64,000 nucleotides of DNA. It comes from Halorientalis persicus. GTDB lineage: Archaea; Halobacteriota; Halobacteria; Halobacteriales; Haloarculaceae. The stretch is taken from NCBI RefSeq assembly GCF_900110215.1, contig NZ_FOCX01000006.1, positions 124,001 through 188,000 of the forward strand. Reading direction: 5' to 3'. Shown piece after piece: positions 49,631 through 58,310 of this stretch. Numbering within the stretch: position 1 is the stretch's first letter; each line of letters starts with the position of its first letter. Made by a program: the position numbers and the translations under genes. The notes beneath the pieces are model-generated. The model had not been told where the DNA came from and searched no databases. It saw nothing but the letters and a program-made list of their open reading frames with translations.

Positions 49631-51498
49631 TCGCCGCCGCGCCACTGCCGGAGGCCAGCCACGCCGAGCATCGCCAGCGCGGTCCCGACGGCGGTAAAGC
49701 CCGCGCCGGTGCCGGTGCTGGTGGCGGCGTCAGCCGGTGTCGCCGTTCGTTCCTCGTCCCCTCGGGCGCTCGCGCCGGTGACGACCTGCAGCCGGTGGGG
49801 ATCCCGCGTCCGGTTTTCCGGGACGTACAGCGTCCCGTCCGTGAGCAACGGAGCGATGTGCACGTCGGCGGGGGTCTGTCCGGTATCCTGCCAGCGGCCG
49901 AGTTCGGTCGTCCAGCGGGGTTCCCCGGTGGCTGGATCGAAGCCGTGGACAGCTCTGGTCCGCTCGGGGTCGCCGTCCTCGTCGAATCCGCCGACGGCAC
50001 CCAGGTTGGCGGCGTAGACGAGGCCGGCCGCCGAGGAGCCGTCGTCGCCACTCCCGACCGTCGGTGGGCCCACGGTCCCCCGGGTCCGGGTCCGCCACTG
50101 CCGGTCACCGGACTCCGCCGCGAACGCGTAGAGGTGGTAGTCGTGACAGCCGGCGTAGACACGTCCGTTCGCGACGGCGAGCCCCGTCACCGCACTCCCG
50201 AGGCGGGCGGTCCACACGGCGTCGCCACTCGCCGCGTCGCGGGCGTGGACGGCGTGGGACTCACTGCCGACGAAGACCCGGCCGTCCGCGACGACCGGTG
50301 CAGTCGGCGGGTACGACGCCCGCTCGAACCGCCACTGACGCGCACCGCTCTCGATGTCGTAGGCCCGCAGACGCAATCGTGGGTCCCGGCCGTTCGTCCC
50401 GAAGTTCGCGCTGGCGCTGACGTAGAGCCGGCCGTCGCGGACGGCGACGCCCGACACAGTGTCTTCGGTCCGTTTCCACCACCGCTGGTCGCCGGTCGCC
50501 GGGTCGAGGACGCCGTTGCCGCCGGTCGCACCGACCACCAGTCGGCCGTCGGCCAGCGAGAGGGCGCTGATCGGCCCGTTAGGTATCTGTCGCTGCCATC
50601 GCAGACCACCCCTCTCCGCGTCGAAACACACGACCTGCGCCCGGAGCGTGTTCGTCTCGCTGCGCTCGCGGGTCCAGCGGGGATTCCGTGCAGCATAGAG
50701 CCGGCCGTCCCTGTACGCCAGGGGCCACTCGGCCGTGTGCTCCCACCGGCGTTGCCCCGTCGTCGCATCGACGGCCATCACCTTCTCGGGGCGGCTGACG
50801 AACAGCATCCCGTCGCCAGACACTATCCCCAGGATCGGCTCGGTGACTTCGAGCCGTCCGCTCGCCTGAACGCTCTCGCTCGGGCCGCCGGCGGGGAGGT
50901 AACGGGTGTTCGCCGCGTCGAAGCCCGCTTCCGGCCAGGCGATTCCTGACGCGGCCGGCCACTCGCCCTCAGCCGTCGGGCGGGGTGTCGGCGTTGGCGT
51001 CGCCGTGACCGCTCGCCGCGGATAGTCGGTACCGACCACGATTGCCCCTTTCATTCCCAGTCCCTTGTGTGGCAGACACTGGTACGGGTAGATGCCGTCC
51101 TCTTCGAAGGTGTGTTCGTAGTGGACGCCCGGTTCCTGGAACGGTTCCGAGTTGAGCGGCCGTCTGTTCGTCGAGGTGACCGTGTGCGAGCCGTGGTCGC
51201 CGGTCCACTCCCAGCGGACGGTCGCGCCGGTGTCGACGTGGACCGCGGCGGGATCGAACCCGAAGTCGTCCTCGCCGGCGGCGACCCGGACCGTCACGTC
51301 CGCCTGCCCGCGGCGGTCGACGACTGTCCCGTCGTAGTTGTTCGCGCCGTCGAGCCAGCCGCCGAAATCGGGCGGCGCGCCCTGTCCGCCGCCGCCCCCG
51401 CCGCCTTCCTGTCCGCTACTACCGACCGACAGCGCCGTCCACCCGAGGACGGACGCCGCGGCCCCGAGTGTGGCACGTCTGGTGAACGAGTCCGACAC
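49627..51498 (-). CDS. Halocyanin/PQQ-type beta-propeller fusion, Tat-exported
   Basis: A protein of 623 residues. Tat motif TRRATLG at 6-12. Plastocyanin domain about 45-155 with ligands H105, C141, H144 and M149 (CLPHKGLGM). A Pro/Thr linker follows, then a PQQ/pyrrolo-quinoline-type propeller (about 190-590) with repeats of the form DATTGQRRWEH, DPATGDQRWW, DIESGARQWRF, DAASGDAVWTA and DPATGEPRWTT. The end has a Gly/Ala/Leu membrane helix followed by RQWRGGD. It is an extracellular-facing, membrane-anchored protein joining an electron carrier to a dehydrogenase-like propeller. Substrate and PQQ binding are not shown by sequence. Confidence 0.85.
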   Translation of the reverse strand: MSDSFTRRATLGAAASVLGWTALSVGSSGQEGGGGGGGQGAPPDFGGWLDGANNYDGTVVDRRGQADVTVRVAAGEDDFGFDPAAVHVDTGATVRWEWTGDHGSHTVTSTNRRPLNSEPFQEPGVHYEHTFEEDGIYPYQCLPHKGLGMKGAIVVGTDYPRRAVTATPTPTPRPTAEGEWPAASGIAWPEAGFDAANTRYLPAGGPSESVQASGRLEVTEPILGIVSGDGMLFVSRPEKVMAVDATTGQRRWEHTAEWPLAYRDGRLYAARNPRWTRERSETNTLRAQVVCFDAERGGLRWQRQIPNGPISALSLADGRLVVGATGGNGVLDPATGDQRWWKRTEDTVSGVAVRDGRLYVSASANFGTNGRDPRLRLRAYDIESGARQWRFERASYPPTAPVVADGRVFVGSESHAVHARDAASGDAVWTARLGSAVTGLAVANGRVYAGCHDYHLYAFAAESGDRQWRTRTRGTVGPPTVGSGDDGSSAAGLVYAANLGAVGGFDEDGDPERTRAVHGFDPATGEPRWTTELGRWQDTGQTPADVHIAPLLTDGTLYVPENRTRDPHRLQVVTGASARGDEERTATPADAATSTGTGAGFTAVGTALAMLGVAGLRQWRGGD

Positions 51499-51560
51499 GG
51501 CCGACTCCTGCTAGCGATAGAACAAAAGAATCCGGGTTCTGTCCGGCGGTGAGGTGCCGG

Positions 51561-52547
51561 TTACTGCGAGACCGTATCTTCGGCTTCCAGCAGTTCGTGG
51601 TAGCGGTTACGGATGGTGACCTCGGAGATGGATGCGACTTCGGAGACTTCCGACTGGGTGACCTTCTCGTTGGCCAGCAGCGAGGCGGCGTAGACGGCGG
51701 CCGCGGCGAGGCCGACCGGAGACTTCCCGGAGTGGACGCCTTTCTCCTTGGCGGAACTCAACAGCTCCCGCGCCCGGCGCTCGACCTCCTCCGAGAGGTC
51801 CAGATCGGAGGCAAAGCGGGGGACGTAGCTCTCGGGGTCTGCGGGCTGGATTTCGAGACTCAGCTCCCGGACGACGTAGCGATAGGTCCGGGCGATCTCG
51901 TCCTTGTCGACTCGCGAGACCGAGTCGATCTCGTCGAGACTGCGCGGCGTGCCGGCCTGGCGGGCGGCAGCGTACAGCGAGGCCGTTGCGACGCCTTCGA
52001 TGGAGCGTCCCGGCAGGAGGTCCTCATCGAGCGCGCGGCGGTAGATGACGCTGGCGGTCTCCCGGACGTTCTCGGGGAGACCCAGTGCCGAAGCCATGCG
52101 GTCGATCTCGCCCAGCGCCTGCTTGAGGTTGCGCTCCTTGGAGTCCCGTGTCCGGAATCGCTCGTTCCAGGTGCGCAGTCGCTGCATCTTCTCGCGCTGG
52201 CGCGAGGATAGGGAGTTGCCGTAGGCGTCCTTGTCCTGCCAGCCGATGTTGGTCGAGAGCCCCTTGTCGTGCATCATGTTCGTGGTCGGGGCACCGACCC
52301 TGCTCTTCTCGTCTTTCTCCTTGGCGTCGAAGGCGCGCCACTCCGGTCCGGGGTCGACTTCGTCTTCGGAGACGACCAGTCCGCAGTCCTCACAGACCGT
52401 CTCGCCGCGCTCGGAGTCGGTCGCCAGCGAGCCGCCACACTCCGGACAGGCGACCTGCTCTTCGTTCTCCCGTTCGTCCGATTCCGTCGTCTCTTCGCGC
52501 GTGCGCTCGCGCTCGCCCGTATACTCTCTGATGGTGGTGTCGGTCAT
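51561..52547 (-). CDS. tfb: Transcription initiation factor TFB
   Basis: A protein of 328 residues. The zinc ribbon has C34xxC37 and C52xxC55 (CPECGGS and CEDCGLV). It is followed by the B-finger/linker (GPEWRAFDAKEKDEKSRVG) and two cyclin repeats (about 120-320) ending in the HTH SEVASISEVTIRNRYHELL. TFB binds TBP and BRE DNA and recruits RNA polymerase. Haloarchaea have several TFB paralogues, so the number cannot be assigned. It is divergent from gatC, with 218 bp in between. Confidence 0.93.
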   Translation of the reverse strand: MTDTTIREYTGERERTREETTESDERENEEQVACPECGGSLATDSERGETVCEDCGLVVSEDEVDPGPEWRAFDAKEKDEKSRVGAPTTNMMHDKGLSTNIGWQDKDAYGNSLSSRQREKMQRLRTWNERFRTRDSKERNLKQALGEIDRMASALGLPENVRETASVIYRRALDEDLLPGRSIEGVATASLYAAARQAGTPRSLDEIDSVSRVDKDEIARTYRYVVRELSLEIQPADPESYVPRFASDLDLSEEVERRARELLSSAKEKGVHSGKSPVGLAAAAVYAASLLANEKVTQSEVSEVASISEVTIRNRYHELLEAEDTVSQ

Positions 52548-52730
52548 TGGTTGAATCGGCGGGCGCTGGTGCCCGGAAAACTCTCTGATGCGTTATTATG
52601 TTGTGGGTCCGGCGACTTAAAACTTCCGGCATTTTGAGCGGTCGTGCGTGCCGATTTCGGCCGTTGAACGGCCGGTTCGCGCGAGCGCGCCCGCGAAGGC
52701 CGGGAACATGGCGCGAAAGCCCGAGTATCG

Positions 52731-52739
52731 AAACCCTTA
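52731..52739 (+). promoter_or_regulatory. AT-rich promoter element of gatCA
   Basis: AAACCCTTA lies 27-35 nt before the gatC ATG at 52766, the usual spacing for a leaderless start. Confidence 0.5.
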
Positions 52740-52765
52740 CCGCCGGTCCGGGCCTCGCCGCGAAC

Positions 52766-53044
52766 ATGAGCGATTCGGCCGTCGAACCCGAGGACGTGCG
52801 CCACGTCGCCTCGCTGGCCCGCGTCGACCTCGACGACGAGGAGGTCGACCGGTTCGTCGAGCAGTTCGCGGACATCCTCGACTACTTCGAGACGCTGGAC
52901 GAGGTCCCGGCAGTCGACTCCGAGACGGACCTCGCGAACGTGATGCGGGCCGACGAGGTCCGTGACTCCCTCGATCAGGACGAGGCGCTGGGCAACGCAC
53001 CCGAGAGTGAAGCGGGCTTTTTCAAGGGGCCGAAGGTCTCGTAA
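52766..53044 (+). CDS. gatC: Glutamyl-tRNA(Gln)/Asp-tRNA(Asn) amidotransferase subunit C
   Basis: A protein of 92 residues with the GatC belt: EDVRHVASLARVDLDDEEVDRF, QFADILDYFETLDEVP and ADEVRDSL. It is the linker subunit that wraps GatA and GatB. It overlaps gatA by one base (TAATG). The ATG at 52766 is the only start that gives a normal-size GatC. Haloarchaea keep gatB elsewhere, as here. Confidence 0.92.
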   Translation: MSDSAVEPEDVRHVASLARVDLDDEEVDRFVEQFADILDYFETLDEVPAVDSETDLANVMRADEVRDSLDQDEALGNAPESEAGFFKGPKVS

Positions 53045-54324
53045 TGTCGCACAACGCCTACATCACCGACGAACGGATCGAGGGCGACGATGAGGGCCCG
53101 CTGGCCGGACGGACCGTCGCCGTCAAGGACAACATCTCCACGGACGGGGTTCGCACCACCTGCGGGTCGGCGATGCTCGACGACTACGTCCCGCCCTACG
53201 ACGCGACGGTCGTCCAGCGCCTCAAATCGGCTGGCGCGACGATTACCGGCAAGACCAACATGGACGAGTTCGGGATGGGGACGACGACCGAAACCTCCGC
53301 GTTCGGCCCGACCGAGAACCCAGCCGCCCCGGGTCACGTTCCCGGCGGCTCCTCCGGTGGCTCCGCGGCGGCCGTCGCAGCGGGTGAGGCCGACTTCGCG
53401 CTCGGCACCGACACCGGCGGCTCCGTGCGCTGTCCCGCCGCGTTCTGTGGCGTCGTCGGTATCAAGCCCACGTACGGCCTGGTCTCCCGGTACGGCCTGA
53501 TCGCCTACGCCAACTCGCTGGAACAGATCGGCCCTATCGCACCGAGCGTCGAAGAGGCCGCCGAACTGCTGGAAGTCATCGCCGGGCCCGACGAGCACGA
53601 CGCGACGACCCGAGATCCCGCGGCAGAGGGTGCGGACACCGACTACGCCGCCGCCGCGGACGGCGACGTGGCGGGGATGGAGATCGGGATTCCGACGGAA
53701 CTGGTCGAGGGTGCCGACGAGCAGGTCGTCGAGACCTTCTGGGACGCCATCGACGACCTCGAAGCCCAGGGGGCCAGCTACCACGAGGTCGACCTCCCGT
53801 CGGTCGAACACGCCGTCGAGGCCTACTACGTCATCGCCATGTCGGAAGCGTCCTCGAACCTCGCGCGGTTCGACGGCGTCCGGTACGGGCCGAGTCCGGA
53901 CTACGAGGGCAACTGGAACGAGGAGTTCGCAGGGGTTCGCGAGGAGGGATTCGGCGAGGAGGTCAAGCGCCGCATTCTGCTGGGTACCTACGCCCTCTCG
54001 GCGGGCTACCACGACAAGTACTACAAGAAGGCCCAGGACGCTCGCGCCTGGGTGAAACAGGACTTCGACGAGGCCCTCTCGGAGGCGGACGTGCTGGCCT
54101 CGCCGACGATGCCCGTCCCGCCCATGGAGATGGGTGAGAGTCTCGACGATCCGCTCACGATGTACCTCGCCGACGCGAACACGACGCCGGTCAACCTGGC
54201 GAACCTGCCCGCTATCTCGGTCCCGGCGGGCGAGACCGACGACGGGCTCCCCGTCGGAATGCAACTGGTTGGACCGGCCTTCGGCGAGACCGAGATGATT
54301 CGGGCTGGGAGCGCACTGGCGTAG
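53044..54324 (+). CDS. gatA: Aspartyl/glutamyl-tRNA amidotransferase subunit A
   Basis: A protein of 426 residues, amidase-signature family. The Ser-cisSer-Lys triad is visible: Lys28 (AVKDN), the GGSSGGSAAAV loop near 102-110 and TDTGGSVRCPA near 122-132. The glutaminase releases ammonia from Gln for GatB. Length is slightly short of the bacterial norm (about 480) but usual for haloarchaea. It shares the start of the operon with gatC. Confidence 0.93.
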   Translation: MSHNAYITDERIEGDDEGPLAGRTVAVKDNISTDGVRTTCGSAMLDDYVPPYDATVVQRLKSAGATITGKTNMDEFGMGTTTETSAFGPTENPAAPGHVPGGSSGGSAAAVAAGEADFALGTDTGGSVRCPAAFCGVVGIKPTYGLVSRYGLIAYANSLEQIGPIAPSVEEAAELLEVIAGPDEHDATTRDPAAEGADTDYAAAADGDVAGMEIGIPTELVEGADEQVVETFWDAIDDLEAQGASYHEVDLPSVEHAVEAYYVIAMSEASSNLARFDGVRYGPSPDYEGNWNEEFAGVREEGFGEEVKRRILLGTYALSAGYHDKYYKKAQDARAWVKQDFDEALSEADVLASPTMPVPPMEMGESLDDPLTMYLADANTTPVNLANLPAISVPAGETDDGLPVGMQLVGPAFGETEMIRAGSALA

Positions 54325-54366
54325 GCGACACTCCGACAGATCGTTTTCGCGTGGTTCGGGGCCCGA

Positions 54367-55182
54367 TCAGACGATCAATTCGGCGTCGTCGAGGTGTTCC
54401 GAACGGATACGTTCGACTTCCGGGCCTTCCGGGACCAACCCGGGGGTCGTCGCGGGCTCTTCGAAGCGGTCCGGATTCGGCGTGACGGAGTCGAGGACCT
54501 CCGAGAACACGGGGCCGTCCCGGCCGGTGATGTGAACGAAGCCACCGGACCGTCGGTCTCGGGGCCGCGACGCCGCCGGGTCAGGGAACGCCGCCCGGAT
54601 CAGGTTCGTCCGTTCGTGGATGTACTCCGCCGCCTTTCGCTGTGAGTACTGGCACTCCGCGTGGTAGCGGTCGCGGTATCGGGAATCGAGATCCGTGTCG
54701 TCGTGTTTCGGTGACTCGTAGCGGATCGCGTCGTCGGCCACGTCGCCGTCGAAGAAACTGAAGTTCACCGTGAAGCTGTCGGGGTAGCGGAGGACGGTCA
54801 GCACGCAGATGTCGTCGTCGACGGTGAATCGTTCCTGCAATCGACAGTAACACTCCTGGTAGTAGACGGCGAGTGCGCCGACCCAGTCGTCACGCTCCCC
54901 GCGAAGATACTCGTCCGCGACGGCGTGGTACTCCTCGCCCGCGATCTGCTGGAGTCGGTGCTTGAATCCCTGACTCATCTCGTCGAGTTCGTACTCGTAG
55001 GCGTCGGTGAGCGGCACGTCCGGGTCGGCGAGTAACTCGGCTTTCCGGTCACCCGCATCCGCGATGCGGTGCATATTCTCGTGGAGTGTTCGCTCGGCGG
55101 CTTCGTCGGGCAACGGCACCCGAACGGCTTGCCGTGTGAGAATGTCTGTCCCGCGCCCCAGCCGCTGTCGCCAGTCGTCCAT
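54367..55182 (-). CDS. Conserved-looking hypothetical protein
   Basis: A protein of 271 residues, no family recognised. Charged, helical N-terminal half (DEAAERTLHENMHRIADAGDRKAELL and YHAVADEYLRGERDDWVGAL), then a beta stretch (ICVLTVLRYPDSFTVNFSFFDG), then a loop rich in Arg/Asp. Two cysteines sit close at about residues 113-115 (ECYCR). No signal or membrane segment, so it is cytoplasmic. It is convergent with gatA and has its own upstream gap of 92 bp to the MBL-fold gene. Confidence 0.6.
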   Translation of the reverse strand: MDDWRQRLGRGTDILTRQAVRVPLPDEAAERTLHENMHRIADAGDRKAELLADPDVPLTDAYEYELDEMSQGFKHRLQQIAGEEYHAVADEYLRGERDDWVGALAVYYQECYCRLQERFTVDDDICVLTVLRYPDSFTVNFSFFDGDVADDAIRYESPKHDDTDLDSRYRDRYHAECQYSQRKAAEYIHERTNLIRAAFPDPAASRPRDRRSGGFVHITGRDGPVFSEVLDSVTPNPDRFEEPATTPGLVPEGPEVERIRSEHLDDAELIV

Positions 55183-55274
55183 GTCCTGTCCCGCACTTTC
55201 GCGGTCTGGCTCAAAACTGTCGCGACTGACTCACGGTTCGAGCCGAACGGGACGCCAGATCCTGTCCCGACCGG

Positions 55275-56222
55275 TCACTCCGCTGCCGGCCGCTCCTGCT
55301 CGTCCGTCGTCGTCGCTTGCTGGTCGAGGTAGGTCACTACACCGGAGAAGTTCATCCGGAGTTCGCCGTACTCCAGGTCGTCGCTCCAGCTCTCGGGCAC
55401 GCCGTTCGCGTCGAGCAGGTCTTTGAACGCCGCGCGGTCGTCGTCCTGCTGGCGACGAGTCTGTGCGACGCGGGCGACCCAGGCCTTCAGCACGTCGGCG
55501 TAGGTGTCGAGCGCGCCGTCGGCCGGCCGCGGGCCGAAGTGGCTGTACAGGAGCGTCTCGGCGTCGATGTCGCGGAGCAGTTCGATGTCGTCGAGACACT
55601 GGTCCAGATCGAACGTCGGCGGCGGCGTCGCGACCCGGGCGGTGTCGAACTGCTCGTAGAAACAGCCCAGCACGTCGGCGGTGAACACCGCGTCGTCGGC
55701 CGGATCGTGGTAGACCACCTGGTGGGTCGCGTGGCCCGGCGCGTGATGCACGACGAGTTCGTGGTCGCCCAGATCGACCACGTCGCCGTCGGTCACCTCG
55801 CGAATCCGACCCTCGGGCACGGGCTCCGGTTCCGCGTAGAACTGCCAGCCCGACTCCCCGACGACCTGTTTCGTCCCCGCCACGAGTGTCGAGGGATCGA
55901 CGAGGTGGGGCGCGCCCCGTTCGTGGACGATCAGGTCGGCGTTCGGGCACGCCGCGACGAGTTCCCCCGCCCCACCCGCGTGATCGAGGTGGACGTGTGT
56001 GAGCGCGAGGACTTCGATCTCCTCGCGCCCGATGCCCAGTTCGTCCAGCGCGGCCAACACGCGGTCGGTGTGTTTGCCGATCCCCGACTCGACGATCGTC
56101 GGCACCTCGCCGTCCAGCAGATACACCGAGGTGTGCCCCGGCACTTCGTACACGCCAGGGTCGACGTAGTATAGATCGGCGCAACTCTCCGTCTCGACAC
56201 GACGCACGTCACCGATTCCCAT
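55275..56222 (-). CDS. MBL-fold metallo-hydrolase
   Basis: A protein of 315 residues. Metal motif HVHLDHAGG near residue 73-81 (HxHxDH), further His in HHAPGHATHQ and FTADVLG with the bridging Asp. It matches the glyoxalase II/beta-lactamase-like family. A C-terminal extension of about 100 residues is helical. The substrate is unknown. The ATG at 56222 is chosen because the fold starts soon after; an upstream start would add 16 residues overlapping the promoter. Confidence 0.87.
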   Translation of the reverse strand: MGIGDVRRVETESCADLYYVDPGVYEVPGHTSVYLLDGEVPTIVESGIGKHTDRVLAALDELGIGREEIEVLALTHVHLDHAGGAGELVAACPNADLIVHERGAPHLVDPSTLVAGTKQVVGESGWQFYAEPEPVPEGRIREVTDGDVVDLGDHELVVHHAPGHATHQVVYHDPADDAVFTADVLGCFYEQFDTARVATPPPTFDLDQCLDDIELLRDIDAETLLYSHFGPRPADGALDTYADVLKAWVARVAQTRRQQDDDRAAFKDLLDANGVPESWSDDLEYGELRMNFSGVVTYLDQQATTTDEQERPAAE

Positions 56223-56325
56223 GGCGTATGGTAATTTCACCCACTGTATTGAATGTAATGAAGCAAGCAATCCACAGGGCGTCGCTGCCCGGCGGTTTCG
56301 ATCATCTCAGTGTCACGAATGTGTG

Positions 56326-57021
56326 TCAGTTACTGGTCCCGCCTTCGATGCGAAGCCGGTGGCCGCGGGCCAGTAGCACGAGTCCCACGAGCGCGCCGAG
56401 CGTCGACAGGCCCCAGCCGCCGGGGACGCCGTCGGTTTGTCCGACCCGGGTGACGTAGTAGTAGCGGTCGCCGTCCCCGACGAGTCGGCCGGTTTCGAGT
56501 TCGACGGTCGAACGTGCCGTTCCCGACCGGACGGCTCGGGCAACCGGGTCGCGTGTCGACCCGACATCCTCACTGACGCTTTCCAGGACCGTCTCGGCGG
56601 TGACGGGTTCGTACGCCAGCGTCGTCGTGTCGTTTCCCTGCTCGACGACGCGTCGATAGTAGCCGCCATCGAGTCGGACGAACGGGTCTCCCGGCCTCGA
56701 ATCGTACCGGGTGGTGTCGACGCTGACGTTCCCGGTCCGGACGACGTGCTCTTCGAGGGTGCACCGCCAGTCGGGCGAGACCGTGAAAAGGGAACAGTCG
56801 ATGCCCTCGACGCCGCCGACCAGCAGGAAGATGGTCCGGTCGGTGTCCGCGAACTCGATCCTGTCGGACTCGACGGTGACCTCGTAGGCACGATACTGGT
56901 GTCGCGGACCGCCGAGGTCGAGCGCCCCGACGGCGATGGGGTTCAACACCAGCAACAGGCCGACGACGAGATAGAACCCGATTCGCGTTCGTTCGCCGGG
57001 GGACCAGCCGCGGGCGACCAT
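56326..57021 (-). CDS. Two-anchor membrane protein of unknown function
   Basis: A protein of 231 residues with an N-terminal helix (about 14-34), a beta-rich outside domain with NxS/T sites and two cysteines about 10 residues apart (GIDCSLF and DWRCTLE), and a C-terminal helix (about 203-220). The topology resembles the accessory protein of the ABC operon at 21181. It lies downstream of the regulator remnant at 57054-57116. Function unknown. Confidence 0.65.
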   Translation of the reverse strand: MVARGWSPGERTRIGFYLVVGLLLVLNPIAVGALDLGGPRHQYRAYEVTVESDRIEFADTDRTIFLLVGGVEGIDCSLFTVSPDWRCTLEEHVVRTGNVSVDTTRYDSRPGDPFVRLDGGYYRRVVEQGNDTTTLAYEPVTAETVLESVSEDVGSTRDPVARAVRSGTARSTVELETGRLVGDGDRYYYVTRVGQTDGVPGGWGLSTLGALVGLVLLARGHRLRIEGGTSN

Positions 57022-57053
57022 ACTCGGCCGTGCTCACACCAGGTTGATGACAG

Positions 57054-57116
57054 TTACTCTTCGTAGCCGAGGTTCATGACCTACTGGGAGAAGGGATCCG
57101 GGTGGGGGACACCTCG
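57054..57116 (-). pseudogene. Remnant of the 3' end of the 57934 regulator gene
   Basis: The minus strand reads as the last 20 or so codons of the regulator at 57934-58278. In frame it gives GVPHPDPFSQ, a stop, then VMNLGYEE, against EVDPHSDAFSQWVMNLAYEE in the intact gene. The Trp codon has become TAG, and no longer homologous frame exists upstream. It is a degraded duplicate of the gene end, next to the lipoprotein gene. Confidence 0.75.
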
Positions 57117-57136
57117 TAGTCAGCGGGTGCACCGCG

Positions 57137-57862
57137 TCAGCGACTCGGCATACTCCGACAGTTCATGTCGGGTTCGGAGACGGGGTCTCCCTCGCCCCAG
57201 GAGTGTATGTCCCACGTCGTCGGCCCAGTCTCCATACGGCGCAGGTAGCCGGAATCAGCCAGGACGTAGTAGGTGACGGTGTCGGCGTTGGATCCGCCCG
57301 TCTGGGAAACCTCGTACACCAGTACCTCCTGGCCGTCGATGGTCTCGGTACCGGTGGGTGTGAGGTCCGGGTTGTTCGTCGCGGTGCGCTCGTGGGTGCC
57401 CGGGTTCACCTGTTCTTCGTTCACGCCCTCGCCCTCGCTCATCCCGGTGAAACAATTCCCATCAGAGACCATGTACGTCTGTCCCCCCACGAGGTACCAG
57501 TCCATCGTCCGGCCCTGCTGCTGGAATTCCAGATACATATCCCCTTCGTGGAAGCGACCGCTCATCTCCATCGTCTGGCCGTTCGACCTCGTCGTAATGT
57601 CCAGCGCATACGACGACGGAAAGGTGATCGTCTCCCCGAGTGCTCGGCTGTCACCGCCGCCGACATTCGAATCGGACTCCGCTGTCTCGGTCCCGTCGGC
57701 GTCGTCGTTGTCCGCCGTCTCCGTGCCGCCGTTGTCGCCGTCGTCCTCGTCCGTCGGCGTCCCGTCTGACCCGTCCTCGTCACCGCCGATACATCCCGCG
57801 AGTAGTGCGATCGCTCCGCTCGACCCGGTGAGCAGGAACTGCCGACGGCCCATTGTGTTCAT
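57137..57862 (-). CDS. Exported lipoprotein with acidic linker
   Basis: A protein of 241 residues. The N-terminus MGRRQFLLTG (Tat-like RR) leads to the lipobox LLAGC (Cys25). A long Asp/Glu/Thr/Gly linker (28-75) follows, then a globular domain with two cysteines (DGNCFTG and DMNCRS). No family recognised. Its ATG lies 27 nt downstream of a TATTAATAT box, so it is leaderless. The regulator gene precedes it and a copy of the regulator's 3' end follows it. Confidence 0.75.
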   Translation of the reverse strand: MNTMGRRQFLLTGSSGAIALLAGCIGGDEDGSDGTPTDEDDGDNGGTETADNDDADGTETAESDSNVGGGDSRALGETITFPSSYALDITTRSNGQTMEMSGRFHEGDMYLEFQQQGRTMDWYLVGGQTYMVSDGNCFTGMSEGEGVNEEQVNPGTHERTATNNPDLTPTGTETIDGQEVLVYEVSQTGGSNADTVTYYVLADSGYLRRMETGPTTWDIHSWGEGDPVSEPDMNCRSMPSR

Positions 57863-57884
57863 ATTACTAACAACTGCGCCGTCG

Positions 57885-57893
57885 TATTAATAT
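57885..57893 (-). promoter_or_regulatory. TATA box of the lipoprotein gene
   Basis: The minus strand reads ATATTAATA, 23-31 nt before the ATG at 57862; leaderless geometry supports this start rather than the ATG at 57853. Confidence 0.65.
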
Positions 57894-57933
57894 GTAGCGC
57901 CGCGAACTAATCTACCGCGGGCGCGTCGCTCAG

Positions 57934-58278
57934 CTACTCCTCGTAGGCGAGGTTCATGACCCACTGGGAGAAGGCGTCGGAGTGGGGATCGACCTCCTCG
58001 TCACCGATAAACGGCGAGAGCATATCGCCGGCCATCAACAGGGAAAAGTCCAGGTCGCGGGGCGCGGGGGTGAGATGGTAGGTGTTGTGGCCCTCGTAGA
58101 TGGTCTCCTCGCGCTGGATGAGACCCTTGTCGGCCAGTGACTCGACGATGCGGCTCCCCTTGCGGGAGGAGACGTCGAGTTCCTTCCAGAATTCGCTCTG
58201 GTGGATGCCACCGGTCTCCCGGACGAGTTCGAGGCCGCCGCGCTCGTCCTCGGTGAGTTCGGATTCGGGCGTAACCAT
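57934..58278 (-). CDS. Helix-turn-helix regulator (MarR-like)
   Basis: A protein of 114 residues. HTH: LVRETGGIHQSEFWKELDVSSRKGSRIVESL, then a wing (IQREETIYEGHNTYHLTP) and a C-terminal tail ending AYEE. The recognition helix has a Ser/Arg-rich face. The ATG at 58278 is chosen because a TTTAAATT box lies 25-32 nt upstream; an upstream in-frame start would overlap the neighbouring gene. Its 3' end is duplicated at 57054-57116. Confidence 0.8.
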   Translation of the reverse strand: MVTPESELTEDERGGLELVRETGGIHQSEFWKELDVSSRKGSRIVESLADKGLIQREETIYEGHNTYHLTPAPRDLDFSLLMAGDMLSPFIGDEEVDPHSDAFSQWVMNLAYEE

Positions 58279-58302
58279 ATCCCTCTCTGGGACCGTCTGT
58301 GG

Positions 58303-58310
58303 TTTAAATT
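58303..58310 (-). promoter_or_regulatory. TATA box of the HTH regulator
   Basis: The minus strand reads AATTTAAA. It starts 25 nt upstream of the ATG at 58278 and overlaps the stop of the NRDE gene. Confidence 0.65.
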
